From an uncultured Clostridia bacterium (GTDB lineage: Bacteria; Bacillota; Clostridia; Oscillospirales; Acutalibacteraceae), in NCBI GenBank assembly GCA_937892525.1, contig CALAEV010000022.1, forward strand, positions 1 through 33,478: a stretch of 33,478 nucleotides of DNA, written 5' to 3'. Below, in pieces: positions 9,156 through 16,584 of the stretch. The notes under the pieces are model-generated. The model had not been told where the DNA came from. It made no database searches and saw only the letters and a program-made list of their open reading frames with translations. Numbering within the stretch: position 1 is the first letter of the stretch; each line of letters opens with the position of its first letter. Both the position numbers and the translations under genes were made by a program.

Positions 9156-9707
9156 ATGTTTCACAAAATGACTATTGCAGGACTTGAGCGTCATTTACCT
9201 CTTTGTCCTCTTAATGACGAGCTCAATATTGCAGGCTTTGTAATTTTCGGCGACCCTGAACTTACAACTGCTTGTGCAAAAGAGTTATTAGAAAAAGCCC
9301 CTGAATACGACTACATAATCACAGCAGAGGCAAAAGGTATTCCACTTGCGCACGAAATGGCAAGACTTCAAAATAACGAAAAGTATTTTGTTGCTCGCAA
9401 AAAGCCAAAGCTTTATATGACAGGTGTTTTTGAGTCAACAGTTAACTCAATCACTACCAAAGGAGAGCAGAAACTTTATCTTGATAAGGCAGACGCTGAA
9501 CTTATGAAAGGGAAGAAAATCCTTATTGTTGATGATGTTGTATCACTTGGCGAATCACTTAAAGCAGTTGAAAAGCTTGTTAATGATGCAGGTGGTATTG
9601 TTTGTGGCAGAATGTTTATTCTTGCTGAAGGCGACGCAGCAAAGCGTGACGATATAATCTTCCTTGAGGAGTTACCACTTTTCACAAAAGACGGAAAAGC
9701 AATATAA
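9156..9707 (+). CDS. Phosphoribosyltransferase family protein (APRT-like)
   Basis: This 183-residue protein carries the PRPP-binding loop KKILIVDDVVSLGESL at residues 120-135, the signature of type I phosphoribosyltransferases. Residues 57-90 (TAEAKGIPLAHEMA, then VARKKPKLYM) resemble the adenine/xanthine phosphoribosyltransferase fold, where the RKxxKL segment packs against the active site. It probably transfers ribose-5-phosphate from PRPP to a purine or related base in salvage, but the base is unknown. The ATG at 9156 is chosen because AAAGGG lies nine bases upstream; the frame is open back to 9102, but that part is a terminator stem. An ATG at 9150 is too close to the ribosome-binding site. 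The gene stands between two terminators. Confidence 0.85.
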   Translation: MFHKMTIAGLERHLPLCPLNDELNIAGFVIFGDPELTTACAKELLEKAPEYDYIITAEAKGIPLAHEMARLQNNEKYFVARKKPKLYMTGVFESTVNSITTKGEQKLYLDKADAELMKGKKILIVDDVVSLGESLKAVEKLVNDAGGIVCGRMFILAEGDAAKRDDIIFLEELPLFTKDGKAI

Positions 9708-9721
9708 GTGTAAAATGATAT

Positions 9722-9758
9722 AAAAAGGACCTTATTCTATTTGAATAAGGTTCTTTTT
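9722..9758. terminator. Bidirectional terminator between the phosphoribosyltransferase gene and cysK
   Basis: AAAAAGGACCTTATTC (9722-9737) pairs with GAATAAGGTTCTTTTT (9743-9758). It has A residues at one end and T residues at the other, so it can serve both convergent genes. Confidence 0.9.
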
Positions 9759-9760
9759 GT

Positions 9761-10669
9761 TTAATATAAATCTGTTGACAAATATCTATCGCCTGTATCA
9801 GGAAGCAGGACTACAATATTTTTATCTTTGTATTCTTCCTTTTGCGCAAGTGTCAATGCACCATAAAGGGCTGCACCTGATGAGATACCAGCAAGTATAC
9901 CCTCACCTTTGGCAAGGTTTCGTGCTGCGTTATATGCATCATCTGCACTGACTTTAATAATCTTATCAATAACCTTTGCGTTAAGAACTTCTGGTATAAA
10001 CCCTGCACCGATACCTTGTAATTTATGAGCACCTGCGCTTTCCCCTGAAAGTACTGCGCTTGTGTCAGGTTCAATAGCTACAATCTCAATATGAGGATTT
10101 TTCTCTTTAAGGTATTCCCCTACACCTGTGATTGTACCACCTGTTCCAACACCTGCTACGAAAACATCAACTTTTCCGTCCGTGTCATTCCAAATTTCAG
10201 GTCCTGTTGTTTCATAGTGTGCCTTAGCATTTGCAGGGTTTGTAAACTGACCTGCTACAATACTATCTGGGATTTCTTTTTGCAACTCTTCTGCTTTTGC
10301 GATTGCACCGTTCATACCAAGTGTGCCGTCAGTAAGCACTAACTCTGCACCATAAGCAGTCATAAGTTTTCTGCGTTCAACTGACATTGTGTCAGGCATT
10401 ACAATAATCACACGATATCCACGAGAAACACCCATAGATGCAATTCCAATACCTGTATTACCACTTGTTGGCTCAATAATTGTTGAGCCTTTTTTTAATA
10501 TCCCTTTCTCTTCGGCATCTTTAATAATTGAGTACGCCACTCTATCTTTAGCACTACCAGCAGGATTAAAACATTCAAGTTTTACAAAGATGTTTGCATT
10601 TGTATCCGTCTTGATTTTAAACAATGGAGTATTGCCGATTAACTCGGTTACACTGTTGTAGATTTTCAT
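9761..10669 (-). CDS. cysK: Cysteine synthase A (O-acetylserine sulfhydrylase)
   Basis: CysK is a cytoplasmic PLP enzyme that makes cysteine from O-acetylserine and sulfide. At 302 residues it has normal length. The PLP lysine is K41 in NPAGSAKDRVAYS. The substrate-binding TSGNTG loop is at residues 68-73, the phosphate-binding GTGGTITG near 175, and SGAALYGAL near 263. The C-terminus has VLLPDTGDRYLST, as in the CysK/CysM family. The ATG at 10669 has GGTGAT upstream, and a possible -10 TATAAT lies at 10684-10689 on the minus strand. It is a single gene between the bidirectional terminator and a repeat element. CysK and CysM cannot be told apart with certainty from sequence alone. Confidence 0.95.
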   Translation of the reverse strand: MKIYNSVTELIGNTPLFKIKTDTNANIFVKLECFNPAGSAKDRVAYSIIKDAEEKGILKKGSTIIEPTSGNTGIGIASMGVSRGYRVIIVMPDTMSVERRKLMTAYGAELVLTDGTLGMNGAIAKAEELQKEIPDSIVAGQFTNPANAKAHYETTGPEIWNDTDGKVDVFVAGVGTGGTITGVGEYLKEKNPHIEIVAIEPDTSAVLSGESAGAHKLQGIGAGFIPEVLNAKVIDKIIKVSADDAYNAARNLAKGEGILAGISSGAALYGALTLAQKEEYKDKNIVVLLPDTGDRYLSTDLY

Positions 10670-10742
10670 AATATCACCTGAATATTATAATAGCATTTAA
10701 TTAGTAGTTTTACAAGTGAAAAGTTGAAAGTGATTATATTTG

Positions 10743-10887
10743 ACAAATTATAGTTTGTCGAATAGAATGCAAAATGCAAAGCGCAAAGTGTGGTCACTGC
10801 GTTACGATTATAGATTGCGTCGCAGACATTTAATTCCGAATTACGCATTACGTATTACGAATTGATTTCGACAAACTCCAATTTGTA
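10743..10887. repeat. MITE-like intergenic element, copy A
   Basis: The segment is bounded by inverted ends: ACAAATTATAGTTTGTCGA (10743-10761) on the left, and on the right (10868-10886) the complement of ACAAATTGGAGTTTGTCGA, 17 of 19 matching. The left interior contains TAGAATGC, AAATGCAAAGCGCAAAGTG and, near 10814, TGCGTCGCAGA. The same modules, inverted, occur at the right end of copy B (23943-24187). The right interior is made of AATTACG-type repeats. No protein is encoded, so mobility would need an outside transposase (inferred). Confidence 0.7.
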
Positions 10888-10893
10888 AGTTTA

Positions 10894-13317
10894 TTATTGC
10901 GCTATTATAAGATTACCATTTTCATCGCAACTGCAAGTATATGATTTGCCTTTTTCTATGGATTTTTCAAGGATTTTTTCGGAGAGTACATCTTCAATTT
11001 TGCTTTGAATTGTACGCTTTAATGGTCTTGCGCCATAGATTTTATCATAACCTGCTTTTGAGACAAAATCCGTTACACTATCATCAAACTGGATTGTGAT
11101 TTCAATGTCACTTAAACGCTTTTCCAAGACTTTTAAAAGGTTTTTAGCAATATTTCTTATATCATCTTCGGTAAGCCTGTTAAACACGATTATATCGTCA
11201 ATTCTATTCAAAAATTCAGGTCGGAATGTATGTTTAAGCTCACCCATAACTGCCTCTTTGATTTTTTCGTCAGTACGGTCATCTGAATTGGCTACAAAAC
11301 CAAAAGTTGCTTTTTCCTCATTTATAAGACGAGCTCCCACATTAGAAGTCATTATAATTACACAGTTTTTGAAATCAACTCGTCTGCCTTGGGAGTCGGT
11401 TAAAATACCGTCGTCAAGGATTTGTAAAAGTGCATTGAAAACGTCAGGATGTGCTTTTTCAATTTCGTCAAATAGGATTACAGAATATGGCTTTCTGCGT
11501 ACCTTTTCAGTAAGCTGACCACCCTCATCAAATCCAACATAACCAGGTGGTGAGCCGATAAGCTTTGACACAGTATGTTTTTCCATAAACTCACTCATAT
11601 CAAGGCGTATCATAGCGTTATCGTCACCAAACATAGCATTTGCCAACGCTTTTGTAAGTTCGGTTTTACCAACACCAGTAGGGCCACAAAAAAGGAATGT
11701 GCCGATTGGTCGTTTTGGGTCTTTAAGCCCTGCACGTCCTCTGCGAATTGCTTTTGCAACAGCTTTGACAGCCTTTTCCTGACCTACAATGCGAGTGTGA
11801 AGTTCATCTTCCATACGAAGAAGTCGTTCACTTTCTTCTTCAGTCATCTGCGTAATTGGCACACCTGTCCATTCAGACACAATCTGTGCAATTTCAGTTT
11901 CTGTTACCTGTTTTTCGCGAGTTGAGTCGTCTGACTGCCACTTTGCTTTTTCTGTATTGTATTTTTGTGTAAGGTCTTTTTCTTCATCGCGAAGTGTTGC
12001 AGCTCGCTCAAAATCCTGCTGATTTACTGCCATTTCTTTTTCACCAGAAATCTTTTCTAATCGCTTTTCCATTTCTTTGATTTCAGGTGGTGGCACACTT
12101 GAATCAAGTCGCACTTTTGAAGATGCCTCATCAATTAAGTCAATGGCCTTATCAGGCAAAAATCTGTCACCGATATAACGATTTGAAAGATTTACAGCGC
12201 TGATTATTGCGTCATCAGTAATTTTCACCTTATGGTGTGCCTCATATTTATCACGAATACCTTTAAGAATTTCAATTGCATCTTCTACACTTGGTTCGTT
12301 AACGGTTACAGGTTGAAAACGGCGCTCAAGGGCAGCATCTTTTTCAATGTTTTTACGGTATTCGTCAATAGTGGTAGCGCCGATAAGCTGCAACTCCCCA
12401 CGAGCAAGTGATGGTTTTAAGATATTTGCTGCATCAACTGCACCCTCGGCACTGCCTGCACCAATAAGAGTATGCACCTCGTCAATAAAGAGGATTATAT
12501 CTGTTGAGTTGACAACCTCATCAACAACGCCTTTAATACGCTCCTCGAAATCACCACGGTATTTTGTACCTGCCACCATACCTGTTAAATCGAGAGACAA
12601 AATACGCTTGTCTTTTAAGAGTTCAGGCACCTGACCGTTAGCAATACGAAGTGCTAAACCTTCAGCAATAGCAGTTTTACCTACACCTGGTTCACCGATT
12701 AAACAAGGGTTATTCTTGCTTCTACGGCTTAAAATCTGAATAACTCTTTGTATTTCCTTTTCACGACCGATAACAGGGTCAATTTTATTTTCCTTCGCAA
12801 GGCTTGTTAAGTCGCGTGCGTATTTTTGAAGTTGTGAATTTGATTTATTATCTTTTGATGGTTTATTGTTTGATTTGGGATTACTTACATTGTTTGCTAA
12901 ATCCTTTAACAACGCCGTAGTTGTTGTACCTGCACGAGTTAAGAGTTGACATGCATAACCATTGCCCTCGCGACAGATTGAAATAAGCAGATGCTCAGTA
13001 CCTGCAAGGGACTGTTTCATTGAATTTGCAAGCATCAATGCACTTTCAATTATATGTTTACTGCGTGGAGTAAAGTCGGCTGGATTAAGTTCAGTTGGCA
13101 TTCCTGTACCTACTGTTTCACGAATTAAATCATAAACCTTTTTGTATGTTACTCCTCTGTTTGCAAGGATTTTTCCTGCAACGGAATCAGTAGAATCTAA
13201 AAGTCCTAACAAAATATGCTCACTACCTATATATGTGTGACCTGAATCTTCTGCCACCTCTACTGCTTTGTTAAGACACATATTTGCTTTTTCACTAAAA
13301 CCTGTGAAGTTGTACAT
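10894..13317 (-). CDS. clpC: ATP-dependent Clp protease ATPase subunit ClpC
   Basis: ClpC is the class I Hsp100 unfoldase that feeds substrates, including McsB arginine-phosphorylated proteins, to ClpP. The protein has 807 residues. Two Clp_N repeats span about 5-145. AAA domain 1 has Walker A GEPGVGKT near 208-215 and sensor segment GATTIDEYRK. A UVR-type middle segment (NQQDFERAATLRDEEKD, near 430) is typical of ClpC rather than ClpB. AAA domain 2 has GPTGVGKTEL and SPPGYVGFDEGGQLTE, and the C-terminal D2-small domain is complete. The ATG at 13317 is preferred: GAGGTG lies six bases upstream, while the GTG at 13326 is inside that site. It is the last gene of the CtsR operon, 68 bases after mcsB, with a hairpin between. 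Confidence 0.97.
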   Translation of the reverse strand: MYNFTGFSEKANMCLNKAVEVAEDSGHTYIGSEHILLGLLDSTDSVAGKILANRGVTYKKVYDLIRETVGTGMPTELNPADFTPRSKHIIESALMLANSMKQSLAGTEHLLISICREGNGYACQLLTRAGTTTTALLKDLANNVSNPKSNNKPSKDNKSNSQLQKYARDLTSLAKENKIDPVIGREKEIQRVIQILSRRSKNNPCLIGEPGVGKTAIAEGLALRIANGQVPELLKDKRILSLDLTGMVAGTKYRGDFEERIKGVVDEVVNSTDIILFIDEVHTLIGAGSAEGAVDAANILKPSLARGELQLIGATTIDEYRKNIEKDAALERRFQPVTVNEPSVEDAIEILKGIRDKYEAHHKVKITDDAIISAVNLSNRYIGDRFLPDKAIDLIDEASSKVRLDSSVPPPEIKEMEKRLEKISGEKEMAVNQQDFERAATLRDEEKDLTQKYNTEKAKWQSDDSTREKQVTETEIAQIVSEWTGVPITQMTEEESERLLRMEDELHTRIVGQEKAVKAVAKAIRRGRAGLKDPKRPIGTFLFCGPTGVGKTELTKALANAMFGDDNAMIRLDMSEFMEKHTVSKLIGSPPGYVGFDEGGQLTEKVRRKPYSVILFDEIEKAHPDVFNALLQILDDGILTDSQGRRVDFKNCVIIMTSNVGARLINEEKATFGFVANSDDRTDEKIKEAVMGELKHTFRPEFLNRIDDIIVFNRLTEDDIRNIAKNLLKVLEKRLSDIEITIQFDDSVTDFVSKAGYDKIYGARPLKRTIQSKIEDVLSEKILEKSIEKGKSYTCSCDENGNLIIAQ

Positions 13318-13352
13318 AGTTTTCACCTCTATTATAAAAATCGGATTATAAA

Positions 13353-13373
13353 AGGGCGATTAAAAATCGCCCT
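13353..13373 (-). terminator. Hairpin between mcsB and clpC, possible partial terminator or processing site
   Basis: AGGGCGAT and ATCGCCCT form an eight-base stem around a TTTTA-type loop, followed on the minus strand by TTTTATAAT. The U-run is short, so it may attenuate or protect an mRNA end rather than fully stop transcription. I see no second CtsR box before clpC. Confidence 0.5.
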
Positions 13374-13385
13374 CTACATTACAAA

Positions 13386-14399
13386 TTATGAATTTAACCT
13401 ATTTCTTACCTCAGTAGCCCTTACTGAATCTCTTTCTTGTTCAGGAAGCTTTTGTCCTGCGCGAGCGTTGATGCTTGCCGGTTGCATTGAAATCATAAGT
13501 TCATTTACCATTTCAATAGGCACATTTAATTTGCCTGCAACAGACCCAAGTCGAACAAGTGAAAGATTCTCCATAAGTTCTTTTGTTGAGAGAAGTCGTG
13601 CCCATTTAAGAGTGCCGTATGCTCTGAAAATCGCGTCATCAGTATTGATTGACTTTAAGATTTCTTCCCTTGCTGCTCTTTCTTGTGCACAAAGTTGTAA
13701 TGTGATGGACTTTAAGTTTTTAATTGCAAATTCTTCAGAAATACCAAGAGTAATCTGATTTGAAAGCTGATACATATCGCCTACGGCTTTTGTTCCTTCG
13801 CCGAATGCACCACGGAATGTAAGCCCTAATTTTGAGATTGTGTTAATCAGTTTATGAATCTGACCATTCATTGTAAGGGCAGGAAGATGCAGCATTACAG
13901 ATGCGCGCATACCTGTACCTAAGTTTGTAGGACATTGAGTTAAATAGCCGATACGCTCATCAAATGCGTATTCCAGTTTCTCGCCAAGACTATTATCAAT
14001 TTCATCGGCAACCCCATATGCTTCATCAAGTGCGAAACCTGACTTCATAACCTGCAAACGGATATGGTCTTCTTCATTTAACATAATGCAGATATCTTCT
14101 TCAGGTGTAATGAGTAATGCTCTGCCATCTGCATCTGATGCAAACTCAGGGCTTATAATATGACGTTCTGCCATAGATGCTGCTTCAAATCGGGCAAGTG
14201 TTTTCATTTCTACAAAATCGAGATTGTATTTGTTGTCCTTTTCAATTGCATCCTTAATAATATTATTGATAATAATACGGTTTTTAGTATTCAATTTGTT
14301 AGGAAACGGATATTCTTTAAGATTTCTTGCAAGACGAATACGAGTGCTTACAACAATATCACTTTGCTCACCCACGCCTAAATACCATCTGTTACTCAT
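13386..14399 (-). CDS. mcsB: Protein arginine kinase McsB
   Basis: McsB belongs to the phosphagen kinase fold and phosphorylates arginines on proteins, marking them for ClpCP; its own activity depends on McsA. From the ATG at 14399 the protein has 337 residues, close to the usual 350-363. Visible landmarks are VVSTRIRLARNLKEYPF (about 15-31), EEDHIRLQ in the middle, the phosphagen kinase signature region YLTQCPTNLGTGMRASVMLH, and the RAREE-like LCAQERAAREE helix. The C-terminus has RAGQ followed by ERDSVRATEVR. The ATG at 14399 has AGGTGG five bases upstream; the GTG at 14408 lies within that site. It overlaps the end of mcsA by eight bases, implying translational coupling. Confidence 0.96.
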   Translation of the reverse strand: MSNRWYLGVGEQSDIVVSTRIRLARNLKEYPFPNKLNTKNRIIINNIIKDAIEKDNKYNLDFVEMKTLARFEAASMAERHIISPEFASDADGRALLITPEEDICIMLNEEDHIRLQVMKSGFALDEAYGVADEIDNSLGEKLEYAFDERIGYLTQCPTNLGTGMRASVMLHLPALTMNGQIHKLINTISKLGLTFRGAFGEGTKAVGDMYQLSNQITLGISEEFAIKNLKSITLQLCAQERAAREEILKSINTDDAIFRAYGTLKWARLLSTKELMENLSLVRLGSVAGKLNVPIEMVNELMISMQPASINARAGQKLPEQERDSVRATEVRNRLNS

Positions 14400-14901
14400 T
14401 ATTGCCACCTGCTTTCATTTCATTAATTTTATCACGAAGTTCTGCTGCTTTTTCAAAATTCTGCTCGTCTATTGCAGCTTTTAACTGATTTTCAAGTTCT
14501 TTTACTGTTACAACATTTTCAACAACATCTGTTTTGATAATTGTTGGATTTTTACCCTCGTGACGAGTTTTTCCGTGAATACGCTGTAATGATGGCAAAA
14601 GCTTATCGTAAAAAGTCTCGTAGCAATCGGCACAACCAAGCTTACCGCTATTCACAATATCATTAAAGGTATTTCCACATTTTTCACAACGAAGTGTTCT
14701 TGAACTTAAACTACCTACCTGTGATTCGCCAAAAAATGAGCCTAACAAATCACCAAAGGTGTTTGGAAATCCACCAAAAACATCCGTATAGCCCAAGGCT
14801 CTTGCACAATCGGTACAAAGGTGTGCCTCTGCAGTTTCGCCGTTTACTATTCTTTTAACATGGGTTGTTGCTTCGTATTTACCACAATTCTGACATAACA
14901 T
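14392..14901 (-). CDS. mcsA: McsA, zinc-binding activator of McsB
   Basis: McsA is a small cytoplasmic regulator that binds McsB and activates its arginine kinase activity and is linked to ClpC function. The 169-residue protein shows the expected four CxxC motifs: CQNC (3-6), CTDC (29-32), CEKC (73-76) and CADC (91-94), making two zinc fingers. A C-terminal UVR motif is seen at about 135-165 (LEAQL-like ELENQLKAAIDEQNFEKAA). The start follows AAGGAGTGA. Upstream is an array of short hairpins that separates it from ctsR, but the gene order ctsR-mcsA-mcsB-clpC is the classical Firmicutes operon. Confidence 0.95.
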   Translation of the reverse strand: MLCQNCGKYEATTHVKRIVNGETAEAHLCTDCARALGYTDVFGGFPNTFGDLLGSFFGESQVGSLSSRTLRCEKCGNTFNDIVNSGKLGCADCYETFYDKLLPSLQRIHGKTRHEGKNPTIIKTDVVENVVTVKELENQLKAAIDEQNFEKAAELRDKINEMKAGGNNE

Positions 14902-14939
14902 AAAAATTCACTCCTTATAAATATTGTCTATTCAAAATG

Positions 14940-15118
14940 ATGAAGTATTGCTTCGCAATATGAAGTAATCTTCGATTATGAAGTATTTATCGTTGATAAA
15001 CATGAAGTAAAGTAAATCCATTTATATGCCGTTAGGCATACTTCATAGCAACGCTACTTCATATCCGTCAGGATACTTCATAAATCCGCAAGGATTTACT
15101 TCATTGTGGCAAAGCCAC
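14940..15118. repeat. Hairpin array 1: short palindromes separated by ATGAAGTA linkers
   Basis: The stretch alternates an invariant linker, ATGAAGTA on the left and TACTTCAT on the right, with small hairpins of unrelated sequence: TATTGC/GCAATA, TAATC/GATTA, TTTATC/GATAAA, TATGCC/GGCATA, TAGC/GCTA, TATCC/GGATA, AAATCC/GGATTT and GTGGC/GCCAC. The linker orientation flips near 15020. The right end, 15096-15118, lies inside ctsR and provides its last codons and stop. The array is inside the operon transcript between ctsR and mcsA. Confidence 0.85.
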
Positions 15119-15554
15119 TTAGTATCATCTGCTTGAATATTGATGCGCGAAGAATATCGCCGTATTCACGGGGTATATCGCGATATGCATTTCCTGTTAA
15201 AGCTGACAAAAATATTTTAGTCGTTTTTTCATCAATAAAATCACTTTCGTATAAATTTTTAAGATGAGCGCGACAAGTGTTTTCATTTATACTCTGCCCT
15301 ATTGAATTTATTAAGTGCATTTTTATTGAATTTCTGTCATAGGTAGCCCTTGTTATTTTAATATATCCCCCACCACCACGACGACTCTCTACAATGTAAC
15401 CATGCTCTGGGGTAAAACGCGATGAGATTACATAGTTTATCTGACTTGGTACGCAACCTATACGCTGTGCAAGTTCATTTCGTTGAATTTCTGTGTAACC
15501 ATCATCCTCAAGCATTTCTTGAATCATATTTGCTATTATGTTGCTTATATTCAT
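15096..15554 (-). CDS. ctsR: CtsR, transcriptional repressor of class III heat-shock genes
   Basis: CtsR is a dimeric winged-helix repressor that binds tandem heptamers in clp promoters and is released on heat or protein stress. The 152-residue protein has the N-terminal helix-turn-helix (MNISNIIANMIQEML then ELAQRIGCVPSQINYVI) and the family-defining glycine-rich wing ESRRGGGGYIKI near residues 58-69. The C-terminal four-helix region is present, ending in a short GFATMK tail that is encoded by the last hairpin of array 1. The start at 15554 is preceded by GGGGCGA. It is the first gene of ctsR-mcsA-mcsB-clpC and should repress its own operon, because two CtsR boxes flank the promoter. Confidence 0.95.
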   Translation of the reverse strand: MNISNIIANMIQEMLEDDGYTEIQRNELAQRIGCVPSQINYVISSRFTPEHGYIVESRRGGGGYIKITRATYDRNSIKMHLINSIGQSINENTCRAHLKNLYESDFIDEKTTKIFLSALTGNAYRDIPREYGDILRASIFKQMILSGFATMK

Positions 15555-15580
15555 AAAATCGCCCCTTTTTCGAGTTTGAC

Positions 15581-15661
15581 TTTGACTTTCTTTGACTTTT
15601 GCAATTACTATTATAGCAAGTATTTTTCACTTGTCAATACTAAAAGTCAAAAAAGGTCAAA
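15581..15661 (-). promoter_or_regulatory. ctsR promoter flanked by two CtsR operators
   Basis: On the minus strand TTGACA (15632-15637) and TATAAT (15610-15615) are 16 bases apart. Downstream, AGTCAAA-GAA-AGTCAAA (complement of 15581-15597) is a perfect CtsR heptamer-3-heptamer box, with a third heptamer overlapping at 15575-15581. Upstream, in the other orientation, AGTCAAA-AAA-GGTCAAA (15645-15661) is a second full box. This indicates tight autoregulation of the operon. Confidence 0.92.
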
Positions 15662-15870
15662 TTTATTTTTTCGTATTTCTTCCAGCTCAAAAGTTGAATA
15701 TGGTTATTATAAAATTTGTGATTGGGTATCTCAAAAAATGGTATTTACCACCTTGAAAAATGCGACCTATAAATAATATATTAAAATAAAAAATAATTAC
15801 TTTATAAATGCGAAAAAGCACCTTTTTCTTCTCTTTTTGTAAACTTTGTGTAAACAATCTATTGAAAATT
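15662..15870. other. AT-rich intergenic stretch upstream of the RepA-N-like gene
   Basis: No open frame with a convincing start is present. The octamer AAATGCGA occurs twice (near 15758 and 15807) and there are long A/T runs. I see no DnaA boxes or clear iterons. It may carry the promoter and leader of the downstream gene, but no convincing -35/-10 pair could be fixed. Confidence 0.4.
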
Positions 15871-15905
15871 TGAAATCGTTCCGCTTTTTGTGGGACGATT
15901 TTGCA
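15871..15905 (+). terminator. Terminator-like hairpin just before the RepA-N-like gene
   Basis: AAATCGTTCC pairs with GGGACGATTT (one wobble pair) and is followed by TTGCATTTT. It ends about 30 bases before the likely translation start, so it could be an attenuator or the end of a leader RNA. Confidence 0.55.
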
Positions 15906-15934
15906 TTTTGGCGCCATATATGGGAGGTGTTTTT

Positions 15935-16378
15935 ATAAGTAACATTTTTACATATGCAATTTTACCATTAGAACTTATAACTGAAGAAAAATACAAAGTG
16001 CTTTCATCAGATGAAAAAATCTTATATGCTCTGTTTCTTAACAGAGTTAACTACTCAAAGAAAAACTTAAAAAAATTCAGTGATGAGAAAGGTATATTCG
16101 TTTATTACTCTAATAAGCAAATCCAAGAGCATATAGGTTGTTCTGTTAATACTGCAACTAAAATACTTAATAATCTTGAGAATGTAGGACTCATTAAAAA
16201 GGAATATCAAAAACGTGGATTGCCTTTGAAAGTCTATGTTACAGATATAAGAAATTATAAATCTGCATCTTACATACCATCATCACAAGTAAGTTTTGAT
16301 ATAGAAAGAGCAACACAAAAATCGCGAGAAAATCGTGTGGATTTCGGTAGTAAAAAAAATAAACGCCGAACACATTAG
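15935..16378 (+). CDS. RepA N-terminal-domain-like replication initiator protein, likely start codon ATA
   Basis: The product (147 residues from 15935) resembles the N-terminal domain of RepA_N plasmid initiators and the related DnaD N-terminal winged helix: FTYAILPLELITEEKYKVLS, SSDEKILYALFLNR, YYSNKQIQEHIGCS and a winged-helix segment ending in LENVGLIKKEYQKRGLPLKVYV. After residue 115 the chain is a basic tail. The tail, ATQKSRENRVDFGSKKNK, nearly repeats the tail of DnaD encoded 1.2 kb away. GGGAGGTG (15922-15929) is an ideal ribosome-binding site, but the triplet at the right distance is ATA (15935-15937), giving (M)SNIFTYAILPL. The frame is open back to a GTG at 15890 and an ATG at 15920, neither with a good site. 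It could be a functional gene with a rare start or a recently damaged one. Confidence 0.7.
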   Translation: MSNIFTYAILPLELITEEKYKVLSSDEKILYALFLNRVNYSKKNLKKFSDEKGIFVYYSNKQIQEHIGCSVNTATKILNNLENVGLIKKEYQKRGLPLKVYVTDIRNYKSASYIPSSQVSFDIERATQKSRENRVDFGSKKNKRRTH

Positions 16379-16397
16379 TTCAGCGTTGTAGATTTGC

Positions 16398-16582
16398 ATT
16401 CACGAAGTGAATATATCGCAATACAAGAAAAATTTTGTGAAGTTTTTGCCTTGCAAAAGTGAAGTTCTTTACAGAGTGAAGTTTTCAAAAGAAAGTGAAG
16501 TTAAGTTTGCACTTCACCGTAAGGTGCAACTTCACCACGAAGTAACTTCACTGTATTTATCAACTTCACTTGCCTTAGGCAA
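16398..16582. repeat. Hairpin array 2: short palindromes separated by GTGAAGTT linkers
   Basis: Linkers GTGAAGTT (left part) and AACTTCAC (right part) alternate with short palindromes such as TTTTGC/GCAAAA, TTTC/GAAA, CACC/GGTG and TTGCC/GGCAA. The last hairpin ends three bases before the dnaC stop codon. The segment lies between the convergent RepA-N-like and dnaC genes. The layout is that of array 1, with a different linker. Confidence 0.82.
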
Positions 16583-16584
16583 AC

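Noticed and set aside
15483..15776. Plus-strand open frame across the ctsR start and promoter
   Set aside because: It overlaps CtsR coding sequence, both CtsR boxes and the promoter in antisense, and has no recognisable protein pattern.
15662..15870. Replication origin near the RepA-N-like gene
   Set aside because: No DnaA boxes or regular iterons were found; only one octamer occurs twice, which is expected in AT-rich DNA.
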